Below are positions 1-6,320 of a stretch of DNA of 9,357 bases, one piece after another. Location of the stretch: the NCBI GenBank assembly GCA_020201295.1, contig JAIVHA010000051.1, positions 1 to 9,357 of the forward strand, given 5' to 3'. The notes beneath the pieces were generated by a model. That model worked only from the letters and a program-made list of their open reading frames with translations, made no database searches and was not told the DNA's origin. Each line of letters begins with the position of its first letter. Position 1 is the first letter of the stretch. The stretch comes from Lysobacteraceae bacterium. Its GTDB lineage: Bacteria; Pseudomonadota; Gammaproteobacteria; DSM-19610. The position numbers were made by a program, and so were the translations under genes.

Positions 1-75
1 CCTGTACCCCATCTCCAGTTGCGTTTGGATCATCGCCCGCTCTTCAATGCTCAATTGCCCGTAGATTTTTCCCAT
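1..75 (-). CDS. IS30-family transposase, N-terminal fragment cut by the window edge
   Basis: Only the first 25 codons lie inside the window. They begin MGKIYGQLSIEERAMI and match the start of IS30-family DDE transposases, which open with a Tyr-x-Gln-Leu-(S/T)-x-x-Glu-Arg helix-turn-helix that binds the element's end. The ATG is at 75-73. There is no strong Shine-Dalgarno sequence; the codon follows the hexamer TGCAAC, whose inverse GTTGCA lies at 97-102. IS30-type transposases are usually about 310-380 residues, so most of the gene lies beyond the left edge and I cannot tell whether it is intact. The family call rests on this short but characteristic stretch. Confidence 0.72.
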   Translation of the reverse strand, partial: MGKIYGQLSIEERAMIQTQLEMGYR

Positions 76-120
76 GCAACATTATCCCCTAAAATTGTTG
101 CACTTGGGATTTGAGCGCGC
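1..120 (-). mobile_element. Left-end region of an IS30-like insertion sequence (outer boundary uncertain)
   Basis: The transposase start at 75 implies that the element's end lies just to its right. The stretch 91-115 contains GTTGCACTTGGGATTTGA, which read outward resembles the IS30-group terminal style of a GCAAC core next to a TCAAAT-type tip. TGCAAC (75-80) and GTTGCA (97-102) form an inverted pair just upstream of the gene. The exact terminal repeat and target duplication cannot be fixed without the other end, so the right boundary given is an estimate. Confidence 0.4.
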
Positions 121-389
121 CCCATGTAAACCCAATCATTGCAAAATCTCTCCTGTAGGAGCGGCGCGAGCCGCGAATGTTCGCGGCTCGCGCCGCTCCT
201 ACAGGTGCCTCTCTGGATCTCACCGCCCGTGCGGTCCGGCATTTCGATCCACAATAGCCCCCCATCCTGCCGGTATCGGGATTTGGTGTCTTTCCCGAAA
301 GGGTTTTTTGCAACTGTCAGGTAAACTGCGCTTTTTCGCCCGGTTTTGCCTTGCACTGCATCCCTTGATCGGTTTGTAACACAGCAGTA
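76..389. other. Gene-free interval between the IS element and acs
   Basis: About 314 bases without a convincing gene. The left part belongs to the insertion-sequence end and 152-205 is a perfect REP palindrome. From 206 to 389, downstream of the acs stop, I see no coding pattern and no convincing terminator for acs. The only hairpin-like sequence is CCC-GAAA-GGG followed by six T at 294-309. It reads on the plus strand with a 3-bp stem, and no plus-strand gene precedes it. Short open frames here run through the palindrome and look like chance. Confidence 0.6.
152..205. repeat. Inverted REP pair (REPIN-like), copy 1, perfect 54-bp palindrome
   Basis: The arms at 152-177 and 180-205 are exact reverse complements over 26 bases with a 2-base centre. 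Each arm reads CTGTAGGAGCGG and then a small hairpin (GCGGC-GCGA-GCCGC) and CGAA. A GTAG head followed by a short imperfect palindrome is the known layout of REP sequences mobilised by REP-associated tyrosine transposases (RAYTs). This copy has a different inner stem from the copies at 4871-4935 and 6321-6390 but the same GTAGGAGCGG head and CGCGAA tail. No RAYT gene is in the window. Confidence 0.85.
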
Positions 390-2327
390 CTAGCGGTTGG
401 CGCGGTTGTCGGTGAGATCCTGTACCACGCCGGGGTCGGCGAGGGTGGAGGTGTCGCCCAGGCTGTCGATTTCGTTGGCGGCGATCTTGCGCAGGATGCG
501 GCGCATGATCTTGCCGGAACGGGTCTTGGGCAGGCCGGGTGCCCACTGGATGACATCGGGGCTGGCGATGGGGCCGATCTCGCTGCGCACCAGCTTGATC
601 AGTTCGGCACGCAATTCCTCGGACGGTTCCACGCCCTTGACCAGGGTCACGTAGGCATAGATGCCCTGGCCCTTGAGGTCGTGGGGGTAGCCCACCACGG
701 CGGCTTCGGCCACGGCATCGTGCAGCACCAGGGCGCTTTCCAGTTCCGCCGTGCCCAGGCGATGGCCGGACACGTTCAATACGTCATCCACGCGACCGGT
801 GATCCAGTAGTAGCCGTCGGCGTCGCGACGCGCGCCATCACCCGTGAAGTACATGCCGGGATAGGTCTTGAAATAGGTATCGATGAAACGCTGGTGATCA
901 CCGTACACGCTGCGCATCTGGCCCGGCCAGGGGCGGGTGATGACCAGGTTGCCCGCGGCTTCGCCTTCCAGCACCTTGCCGTCACCATCCACCAGGGCCG
1001 GCACCACGCCAAAGAAGGGCTGGGTGGCGGAACCGGGCTTGAGGTCGGTGGCGCCGGGTAACGGGGTGATCATGTGGCCGCCCGTCTCGGTCTGCCACCA
1101 GGTGTCGACGATGGGGCAGCGCCCGTCTCCCACCACGTGGTGATACCACTCCCAGGCCTCGGGGTTAATGGGTTCGCCCACGGTGCCGAGCAGGCGCAGA
1201 CTCTGGCGTGAAGTGCTTTGCACCGGCCCCGGGCCCTCGCGCATCAGGGCGCGGATGGCGGTGGGTGCCGTGTAGAAGGTGTTGACCTGGTGCTTGTCGC
1301 ATACCTGCCAGAAGCGCGAGGCATCGGGATAGGTGGGGATGCCCTCGAACACCAGGGACTGGGCGCCGTTGGCGAGGGGGCCGTAGACGATATAGGAATG
1401 CCCGGTGATCCAGCCCACGTCGGCGGTACACCAGTAGATGTCGCCGTCATGGTAGTCGAAGACGTATTTATGGGTGATGGCGGCGAACAGCAGGTAGCCG
1501 CCGCTGGTGTGCAGCACGCCCTTGGGCTTGCCGGTGGAGCCGGAGGTGTAGAGGATGAATAAAGGATCCTCGGCATCCATCATCTCCGGCGGACAATCGG
1601 TGGACTGCCCGGCGGTGATCTCGTGGTACCAGACATCGCGCCGGGGGTTCCATTCGATTTCGCCACCGGTACGTTTCACCACCAGCACGCTGTGCACGTT
1701 GGGACAGGATGCGAGTGCCTTGTCGGCGTTGGCCTTGAGGGGGACCTTGCGACCTCCGCGCAGGCCCTCGTCGGCGGTGATCAGCGCCTGGCAGTCGGAA
1801 TCGAGGATGCGGTCCTTGAGGGATTCCGGCGAGAAACCGCCGAACACCACGGAATGCACGGCACCGATGCGGGCGCAGGCCAGCATGGCGTACACCGCCT
1901 CGGGGATCATGGGCATGTAGATACAGACCCGGTCGCCCTTTTTCACATTCCGCGCCTTGAGGGCGTTGGCCAGGCGGGTCACATGGTCATAGAGCTGCTG
2001 GTAACTGATGGTGGCGTCGGTGTTCGGGTCATCGCCTTCCCAGATCAGGGCCGTCTGGGCGGCGCGGTTGGGCAGGTGGCGATCGACGCAGTTGTAGCAG
2101 ACGTTGAGCTTGCCACCCTCGAACCAGCGGATGTGGGCGCGGTGAAAATCCCATTCCAGCACCTTGTCCCAGGGCTTGTCCCAGCTGAGGAACAGCTCTG
2201 CCTGTTCTGCCCAGAAGCCTTCAGGGTCTTCCACCGAGCGCCGGTACATGGCCTCGGCCTGCTCACGGTTGATGTGGGTGTGGGCCGCGAATTCCGGGGG
2301 CACGGGATAGACCTTGACGTCCGACAT
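390..2327 (-). CDS. acs: Acetyl-CoA synthetase (AMP-forming acetate-CoA ligase)
   Basis: Cytoplasmic enzyme that activates acetate with ATP to acetyl-AMP and then acetyl-CoA. The 645-residue product matches the usual ~650 of bacterial Acs. Motifs in order: an N-terminal ACS region ending in KPWDKVLEWDF (about 51-61), the phosphate-binding loop TSGSTGKPKG (261-270), DTWWQTETGG (408-417) with the Trp that limits the acyl pocket to acetate, the hinge region YWITGRVDDVLNVSGHR (507-523), and PKTRSGKIMRRIL (600-612). In that last motif Lys606 corresponds to the catalytic Lys that protein acetyltransferases silence. The ATG at 2327 is chosen over an in-frame start 16 codons upstream because AAGGAG sits just ahead of it, the family begins near here, and the upstream start would precede the predicted transcript start. 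The gene lies 78 bp downstream of gluQ on the same strand, with its own candidate promoter in the gap. It appears intact. Confidence 0.97.
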   Translation of the reverse strand: MSDVKVYPVPPEFAAHTHINREQAEAMYRRSVEDPEGFWAEQAELFLSWDKPWDKVLEWDFHRAHIRWFEGGKLNVCYNCVDRHLPNRAAQTALIWEGDDPNTDATISYQQLYDHVTRLANALKARNVKKGDRVCIYMPMIPEAVYAMLACARIGAVHSVVFGGFSPESLKDRILDSDCQALITADEGLRGGRKVPLKANADKALASCPNVHSVLVVKRTGGEIEWNPRRDVWYHEITAGQSTDCPPEMMDAEDPLFILYTSGSTGKPKGVLHTSGGYLLFAAITHKYVFDYHDGDIYWCTADVGWITGHSYIVYGPLANGAQSLVFEGIPTYPDASRFWQVCDKHQVNTFYTAPTAIRALMREGPGPVQSTSRQSLRLLGTVGEPINPEAWEWYHHVVGDGRCPIVDTWWQTETGGHMITPLPGATDLKPGSATQPFFGVVPALVDGDGKVLEGEAAGNLVITRPWPGQMRSVYGDHQRFIDTYFKTYPGMYFTGDGARRDADGYYWITGRVDDVLNVSGHRLGTAELESALVLHDAVAEAAVVGYPHDLKGQGIYAYVTLVKGVEPSEELRAELIKLVRSEIGPIASPDVIQWAPGLPKTRSGKIMRRILRKIAANEIDSLGDTSTLADPGVVQDLTDNRANR

Positions 2328-2364
2328 GCAGGATCTCCTTTGGCAAACCGCCTGTGTTGACCTT

Positions 2365-2392
2365 ATTCTACCCAAGTCCCCCCCATTGACCA
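2365..2392 (-). promoter_or_regulatory. Candidate sigma-70 promoter of acs
   Basis: Read on the minus strand, TGGTCA (2392-2387) and TAGAAT (2370-2365) are separated by 16 bases. The -10 box matches five of six consensus positions and the -35 box four of six. Transcription would start near 2358 and leave a leader of about 30 bases carrying the AAGGAG ribosome site of acs. The spacer contains a run of seven G. This suggests acs can be transcribed independently of gluQ. Prediction by eye only. Confidence 0.5.
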
Positions 2393-2405
2393 GTGCCGGT
2401 CTCCC

Positions 2406-3317
2406 TCAGTCGGGCAACCGGGCGCGGCAGGCTGGGATTCGCGCCGTGTCCCAGTGCCGGATGGCCCATTCCCAGAAGGCGGCACGATCCGCTTCGGCAA
2501 GGTCGGCGGGGACCTCCTGTCCCAGGAAGCGCAGGGAGCGGCACAGGATTTCCACGTCGACATCATCCGGGATGGCCGCGGCGTGGGTCTGCTTGCTGAG
2601 TTTCTCGCCGGCCGGGTTGGTGGCCACCGGCAGGTGCAGGTACGTCGGTGTGGCGAGCCCGAGCCGCTGCTGCAGATAAACCTGGCGTGGCGTGGAGTCC
2701 AGCAGGTCCGAACCGCGTACCACATCGGTAATGCCCTGTGCGCCGTCATCCACCACCACGGCCAGCTGATAGGAAAACAAACCATCGGCGCGACGCAGGA
2801 TGAAATCTCCCACTTGCGTATCCAGTTGCTGGCTGATCAGTCCCTGCAGCCGGTCCTCGATCCCGACCCTGTGCGCTGCAACCCGCATGCGCACGGCGCG
2901 GGGCGCGCGCCCGGGCGGCAGGCCGTCGCGGCAAGTGCCCGGATACAAGGGGCCGTCGATACCGGCTGGCGCCAGGTCACGGAGTTCGCGGCGGGTGCAG
3001 GCACAGTCGAATACCAGGCCTGCGTCGCGCAGGGTCTCCAGGGCCGCCTGGTAGGCTTCGCCGCGCCGGCTCTGGTACCACACCGGGCCATCCCATTCGA
3101 ACCCGTAGGCCTCCAGGGTGCGCAGGATGTGATCGGCGGCGCCGGGCATTTCCCGGGGCGGATCCAGGTCCTCCATGCGCAGCAGCCATTCCCCTCCCCG
3201 CTGACGCGCGTCCAGGTAGCTGCCCACTGCGGCCACCAGGGAGCCGAAGTGCAGTGGCCCGGTGGGTGAAGGCGCGAAACGGCCGCGGCAGGGTGCGGGT
3301 GAGTCCGTCATGAGCAT
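2406..3317 (-). CDS. gluQ: Glutamyl-Q tRNA(Asp) synthetase
   Basis: A truncated paralogue of glutamyl-tRNA synthetase that attaches glutamate to the queuosine base of tRNA(Asp), not to the tRNA 3' end. The 303-residue product has only the catalytic part. It shows the HIGH-type motif PSPTGPLHFGSL (17-28), the zinc site Cys105-x-Cys107 ... Tyr125-x3-Cys129 and the KMSKS-like GEKLSKQT (237-244), and it lacks the C-terminal anticodon-binding domain, as is diagnostic for this family. A second ATG at 3311 (MTDSP) aligns better with known starts; the ribosome site is weak for both, so the first two residues are uncertain. It follows dksA, as in Escherichia coli and Shigella, with a terminator between them. 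Its need for queuosine makes queF elsewhere in the window functionally relevant. Confidence 0.95.
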   Translation of the reverse strand: MLMTDSPAPCRGRFAPSPTGPLHFGSLVAAVGSYLDARQRGGEWLLRMEDLDPPREMPGAADHILRTLEAYGFEWDGPVWYQSRRGEAYQAALETLRDAGLVFDCACTRRELRDLAPAGIDGPLYPGTCRDGLPPGRAPRAVRMRVAAHRVGIEDRLQGLISQQLDTQVGDFILRRADGLFSYQLAVVVDDGAQGITDVVRGSDLLDSTPRQVYLQQRLGLATPTYLHLPVATNPAGEKLSKQTHAAAIPDDVDVEILCRSLRFLGQEVPADLAEADRAAFWEWAIRHWDTARIPACRARLPD

Positions 3318-3331
3318 GCTTTTCTTGAGTG

Positions 3332-3360
3332 AAAAAAGCCGGCTGAAGCCGGCATTTTTT
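3332..3360 (-). terminator. Intrinsic terminator between dksA and gluQ, potentially bidirectional
   Basis: On the minus strand GCCGGC-TTCA-GCCGGC is followed by six T, immediately after the dksA stop and just before the gluQ start. The plus strand also reads GCCGGC-TGAA-GCCGGC followed by A and six T, so the structure could stop transcription both ways. A terminator in the dksA-gluQ gap is known in enterobacteria, where it limits gluQ expression to readthrough. The same arrangement is inferred here, since no clear separate gluQ promoter is visible. Confidence 0.85.
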
Positions 3361-3381
3361 CAGGTCCGTAGCAGGCAAAAA

Positions 3382-4083
3382 TCAGCCACGCTGTTTTTCG
3401 CGAATCTCGTCCAGGGTCTTGCAGTCGATGCACAGGGTCGCGGTGGGACGGGCTTCCAGGCGACGGATGCCGATTTCCACGCCACAGGATTCGCAGTAGC
3501 CGTATTCACCATCGTCCAGCTTGTCGATGGACTCATCGATCTTCTTGATGAGCTTGCGTTCCCGGTCGCGGGCCCGCAGTTCCATGCTGAATTCCGATTC
3601 CTGGGTGGCGCGGTCGTTGGGGTCGGGGAAGTTGGCGGCTTCGTCCTGCATGTGATGTACGGTGCGGTCCACTTCTTCCATGAGTTCCCGTTTCCAGGTC
3701 AGCAGGATTTCACGGAAATGAGACAGCTGCGTGTCACTCATGTACTCCTCGCCCTTCTGCTCCCGGTAGGGGGCGATCCCGGGTACGGGCCCAATGGCCG
3801 TGCTTGTCTGGGCGCTGGTCTTGGCGCTGGCGGGTTTTTTCAGCGGCGCCTTTTTGCCGACGGGGGCTTTTTTGGTGGCGGTCTTTGCCGATTGGGGCTT
3901 GGGGTTGGGCTTCTTCGCTACCGTCTTCTTGGCGGGTGCCTTTTTGACGGGTGCCTTTTTGGCCGGGGCCTTCTTGGCGGGTGCCTTCTTGGCCGGGGCC
4001 TTTTTGGTCACGGTTTTCTTGGCGGGCGCCTTCTTGGCGGTCGTCTTCTTGGTTGCGGTCTTCTTGGCAACGGTCTTCTTCAT
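3382..4083 (-). CDS. dksA: RNA polymerase-binding transcription factor DksA with a Lys/Ala-rich N-terminal extension
   Basis: DksA enters the RNA polymerase secondary channel and, with ppGpp, redirects transcription in the stringent response. From about residue 96 the protein follows E. coli DksA closely: YREQKGEEYM (106-115), the coiled coil with the tip FPDPNDRATQE (152-162, Asp154 and Asp157 being the functional acidic pair), and the zinc finger Cys197-x2-Cys200-x17-Cys218-x2-Cys221. Residues 1-95 are extra: a chain of KKxxAKKAPAKK units resembling eukaryotic histone H1 tails and AlgP, likely disordered and able to bind nucleic acid (inference). At 233 residues it is well above the usual ~150. 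I start at MKKTVAKK (4083); a longer start at 4188 would lie upstream of the predicted transcript start. The ATG in GEEYM (residue 115) has AGGAG ahead of it, but GEEYM is coding in E. coli too. gluQ follows after a terminator. Confidence 0.93.
   Translation of the reverse strand: MKKTVAKKTATKKTTAKKAPAKKTVTKKAPAKKAPAKKAPAKKAPVKKAPAKKTVAKKPNPKPQSAKTATKKAPVGKKAPLKKPASAKTSAQTSTAIGPVPGIAPYREQKGEEYMSDTQLSHFREILLTWKRELMEEVDRTVHHMQDEAANFPDPNDRATQESEFSMELRARDRERKLIKKIDESIDKLDDGEYGYCESCGVEIGIRRLEARPTATLCIDCKTLDEIREKQRG
3911..4080 (-). repeat. Degenerate 15-bp tandem repeat encoding the KKAPA tail of DksA
   Basis: Plus-strand units such as CTTCTTGGCGGGTGC and CTTTTTGGCCGGGGC recur every 15 bases, and two alternating forms make a 30-bp higher-order unit in the middle (about 3940-4000). 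Each unit encodes KKAPA or KKTVA on the minus strand. Lys is encoded almost only by AAG/AAA pairs, giving polypurine tracts in the mRNA. Such arrays can change length by slippage in whole 5-residue steps without breaking the frame. Confidence 0.85.
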
Positions 4084-4179
4084 GCTGTCGCAAGCTGCGC
4101 TACCCTCGTCGGGACGGGGCGCGCCACGGAGATCGTGGCCTTGCGGCCCGTTCGCCCGGGGAGTGCGATCAGGCGCGGT

Positions 4180-4208
4180 AGTCTCCACCCCGGCCCGCGG
4201 GGAGTCAA
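4180..4208 (-). promoter_or_regulatory. Candidate dksA promoter with GC-rich discriminator
   Basis: On the minus strand TTGACT (4208-4203, five of six to the -35 consensus) is followed after 17 bases by GAGACT (4185-4180, only three of six to the -10 consensus), then by a GC-rich stretch ACCGCGCC before the expected start near 4173. A weak -10 with a GC-rich discriminator is typical of promoters repressed by ppGpp/DksA, so autoregulation is possible. The leader would be about 90 bases. The call is tentative because of the poor -10. Confidence 0.35.
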
Positions 4209-4214
4209 GCGGGA

Positions 4215-4260
4215 CCGGCCGGAATCACACCCCTGCGGCCAGCGGGGTGATTCCGGCCGG
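4215..4260. repeat. Long imperfect inverted repeat in the dksA/cbbY divergent promoter region
   Basis: CCGGCCGGAATCACACCCC (4215-4233) pairs with GGGGTGATTCCGGCCGG (4244-4260), leaving a 10-base loop and a 2-base bulge on the left side. No T-run follows on either strand, so it is not a simple terminator. It lies just upstream of the candidate dksA -35 box and about 48 bases before the cbbY-like start. It could be an operator, an RNA structure in the leader of the plus-strand gene, or a dispersed repeat of a different family from the REP elements. I cannot decide between these. Confidence 0.6.
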
Positions 4261-4870
4261 GACCTCGGCTACCCTGTGCCGCTTTTGGAACCTACCGAGG
4301 TACCCTTGTGAGCGAACTGCAAGCCTTGCTGTTTGATGTGGACGGCACCCTGGCCGATACCGAGGAGATTCACCGCCAATCCTTCAACGAGGCCTTCGCC
4401 GCCGCGGGGCTGGACTGGGACTGGTCACCCCGACGCTACGGGGAACTGTTGGCCGTCACCGGCGGCAAGGAACGCATCCGCCATTATCTCGAGAACGAGG
4501 GCATCCCCCTGGCGCCACCCCAGGGCCTGGATGCCTTCATCGCCGAACTGCACCAGGCCAAGACGGAGTATTACACCCGTACCGTGGGCACTGGCGGCAT
4601 GCCCCTGCGCCCCGGCGTGAAACGGTTGCTCCTGGAGGCGCGCCAGGCCGGCCTGCGCCTGGGCATTGCCACGACCACCACGCCGGAGAATGTGACGGCA
4701 CTGCTGGTGAACAGTCTGGCGGCCGATAGTTGTGACTGGTTCGAGGTGATCGCCGCCGGTGGCGTGGTTCCGCGCAAGAAACCCGACCCCGGAATCTATG
4801 CCTACGCGATCCCGTGGAACCCGCGCTGCGTGGACCCTTGCTCCGCGGGCGCCTGCATTGTGCCTGGCTT

Positions 4871-4935
4871 CGTAGGAGCGGGCTCTGCCCGCGAAGTCCT
4901 TGCGCGCCGGTTCGCGGGCAGAGCCCGCTCCTACG
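4871..4935. repeat. Inverted REP pair (REPIN-like), copy 2, inside the broken cbbY-like gene
   Basis: Arms 4871-4895 and 4911-4935 are exact 25-base reverse complements around a 15-base centre. Each arm is CGTAGGAGCGGG with an inner hairpin GCGGGC-TCT-GCCCGC and the tail GAA. It shares head and tail with copy 1 and the complete arm core with copy 3 (6321-6390). It lies about 60 bases after cbbY homology ends and is translated in the chimeric frame. Confidence 0.88.
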
Positions 4936-4954
4936 GGGGGGCAAGACGCTTTGA

Positions 4955-4990
4955 AAAAAGGGGACAGACCCCTTTTTCTGTCCCCTTTTT
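4955..4990. repeat. GGGGACAG hairpin repeat, terminator-like on the plus strand
   Basis: AAAAAGGGGACAG (4955-4967) pairs perfectly with CTGTCCCCTTTTT (4978-4990) around a 10-base loop, ACCCCTTTTT. The loop itself can pair with the left arm (AAAAAGGGG with CCCCTTTTT), so two alternative hairpins are possible. The plus-strand form ends in five T like an intrinsic terminator and could end transcription of the cbbY remnant. As I recall, repeats of this GGGGACAGACCCC type are scattered in many proteobacterial genomes; their origin is not evident here. Confidence 0.7.
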
Positions 4991-5019
4991 CCCCCGGCAG
5001 TTCATGAATAGTCCAGGCT

Positions 5020-5068
5020 AAGGTCTTTGTGTTTCATTCCGTGTTTTTCCGTGTGCCTCCGTGGCGAT
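5020..5068. repeat. Fragment of a CCGTG/CCTCCGTGGC dispersed intergenic repeat
   Basis: AAGGTCTTTGTGTTTCATTC followed by CGTGTTTTTCCGTGTGCC and TCCGTGGCG contrasts with its surroundings by being T-rich on one strand, and it resembles the widely scattered non-coding repeats whose reverse strand reads GCCACGGAGGCAC. It sits between the GGGGACAG hairpin and the aminotransferase start and has no coding character. The identification is from memory of such repeats and is tentative; the boundaries are approximate. Confidence 0.4.
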
Positions 5069-5149
5069 TATGCACTTCGACACGTCGTCGGCTTGACCCG
5101 CCGCGGTATCCGTAGTCCAGTACCCGCATCCAGGCATCGAGACCCACAC

Positions 5150-6307
5150 ATGTCCCAGGCACGCCGCATGGCCCATATCCAGCCCTTTCACGTCATGGCC
5201 CTGCTGGCGCGTGCGCGGGCACTGGAGGCGCAGGGGCGCGACGTCGTGCACATGGAGATCGGCGAGCCCGATTTACCGACCCCGGCGCCCATCGTGGCGG
5301 CGGGGCAGCGGGCGCTGGCGGCGGGCCTGACACGGTACACCCCGGCCCAGGGCCTGCCGGAACTGCGCGCAGCCATCAGCGGTTTCTATCGCGACCAGTA
5401 CGGCGTGGCGGTGGATCCCGGGCGCATCGTCGTCACCCCCGGCGCCTCCGGTGCCCTGCACCTGGTGCTGGCGCTGCTGGTGGATCGCGACCAGCAGGTG
5501 CTGCTCACCGACCCCGGGTATCCCTGCAATCGCAATTTCGTGTATCTGGTGGAGGGCGAGCCCGTGGGCGTGCCGGTGGATGCCGCCACCGGGTACCAGT
5601 TGACGGCGGCCATGGCGGAGCAGCACTGGACCGAGCGCACCCGGGTGCTCATGGTGGCCTCGCCGGCCAACCCCACCGGCACCCTGCTGGCCCCAGGGGA
5701 ACTGGCCGCCCTGCAGCAACTGGCGCAGGGGCGCGGGGCCCGTCTCGTCGTCGACGAGATCTATCACGGCCTGACCTACGATGGCGACGCGCCCACGGCC
5801 CTGGCGGTCAGTGACGAGCTGTTCGTCATCAACAGCTTCTCCAAGTATTTCGGCATGACCGGCTGGCGACTGGGTTGGATCGTGGCGCCACCGGACCAGG
5901 TGGAGGGCCTGGAGCGACTGGCGCAGAATCTGTACCTGGCGGCACCGACCCTGTCCCAGCACGCGGCCCTGGCCGCCTTCACGCCGGAGACACGGACCAT
6001 TCTCGAGGAACGCCGTGCGGCCTTCCGGGAACGGCGCGACTATTTGCTGCCGGCCCTGCGCGAACTGGGCTTCGTGATCCCACTCACGCCCCAGGGCGCC
6101 TTCTATCTCTATGCCGATTGCAGCCGCTTTACCGATGACAGCTTCGCCTTTTCCCGGCAGTTGCTGGAGGAGGCCGGCGTGGCAATCACCCCGGGGCTCG
6201 ATTTCGGTGAGCATCGCGCGAGCCAGCATGTGCGCTTCGCCTATACCACCGACATCCCGCGGTTGCGGGAAGGAGTGGAGCGGATACGACGCTTCGTGGC
6301 GGGCTGA
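5150..6307 (+). CDS. Pyridoxal phosphate-dependent class I/II aminotransferase
   Basis: A 385-residue fold-type I aminotransferase of the aspartate aminotransferase superfamily. Visible landmarks: EIGEPDLPTP (36-45) at the substrate entrance, GASGALHLVL (98-107) around the cofactor phosphate, SPANPTGT (171-178) with Asn174, VDEIYHGLTY (201-210) with Asp202 that pairs with the pyridine nitrogen, NSFSKYFGMTGWRLGW (228-243) with Lys232 that carries PLP, and HVRFAY (360-365) with Arg362 that binds the substrate carboxylate. Its amino donor and acceptor cannot be read from sequence; a general AspC/alanine-type role is the default. The ATG at 5150 is chosen because in-frame sequence upstream is translated repeat DNA. 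The ribosome site is weak, and TTGACC at 5093-5098 is a possible -35 with no good -10. It is intact and faces the D-ribulose kinase gene across a REP pair. Confidence 0.92.
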   Translation: MSQARRMAHIQPFHVMALLARARALEAQGRDVVHMEIGEPDLPTPAPIVAAGQRALAAGLTRYTPAQGLPELRAAISGFYRDQYGVAVDPGRIVVTPGASGALHLVLALLVDRDQQVLLTDPGYPCNRNFVYLVEGEPVGVPVDAATGYQLTAAMAEQHWTERTRVLMVASPANPTGTLLAPGELAALQQLAQGRGARLVVDEIYHGLTYDGDAPTALAVSDELFVINSFSKYFGMTGWRLGWIVAPPDQVEGLERLAQNLYLAAPTLSQHAALAAFTPETRTILEERRAAFRERRDYLLPALRELGFVIPLTPQGAFYLYADCSRFTDDSFAFSRQLLEEAGVAITPGLDFGEHRASQHVRFAYTTDIPRLREGVERIRRFVAG

Positions 6308-6320
6308 CAACTCGGAAACC

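Larger units (their letters stand above)
4308..5021 (+). pseudogene. cbbY: CbbY-like HAD phosphatase, C-terminally truncated
   Basis: CbbY-type HAD enzymes dephosphorylate sugar bisphosphates; CbbY proper removes the RuBisCO inhibitor xylulose-1,5-bisphosphate. The start is GTG (4308) with GAGG seven bases upstream. Residues 1-167 match CbbY well: catalytic FDVDGTLADTEEIHRQSFN (9-27), the cap segment YGELLAVTGGKERIRHYL (44-61), motif II around LGIATTTTPENV (118-129) and motif III KKPDPGIYAYA (157-167). The family's next element, motif IV (EDSxNG, which binds Mg), and the last ~70 residues are absent. After position ~4808 the frame runs through unrelated sequence, a REP pair and other repeats and stops at 5019-5021, giving a 237-residue chimera. 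Loss of the Mg-binding acidic motif should abolish phosphatase activity, so I call it a pseudogene. The breakpoint could also reflect recombination at the repeats. No RuBisCO gene is visible nearby. Confidence 0.8.

Noticed and set aside
294..309. A plus-strand terminator CCC-GAAA-GGG plus six T
   Set aside because: The stem is only 3 bp and no plus-strand gene lies upstream; it is in the wrong orientation to serve acs.
1623..2360. A 245-codon plus-strand frame opposite acs
   Set aside because: Acs motifs occupy the minus strand throughout, and the plus-strand product shows no recognisable domain.
3382..3741. A short DksA starting at MSDTQLSHF behind an AGGAG site
   Set aside because: The sequence before it (YREQKGEEY) aligns with E. 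coli DksA coding sequence, so this Met is internal. Secondary initiation there cannot be excluded.
4084..4188. A longer DksA start at 4188
   Set aside because: The added 35 residues resemble no DksA, and the only plausible promoter would start transcription inside this stretch.
3262..4311. A 349-codon plus-strand frame opposite dksA with a Gly/Leu-rich repeat tail
   Set aside because: The repeated Gly-Cys-Leu-Leu pattern is simply the reverse reading of the KKAPA repeat. DksA on the other strand has zinc-finger and coiled-coil motifs.
5027..5149. An aminotransferase start 41 codons upstream
   Set aside because: Those codons translate a dispersed repeat fragment and intergenic sequence, with no similarity to aminotransferase N-termini.
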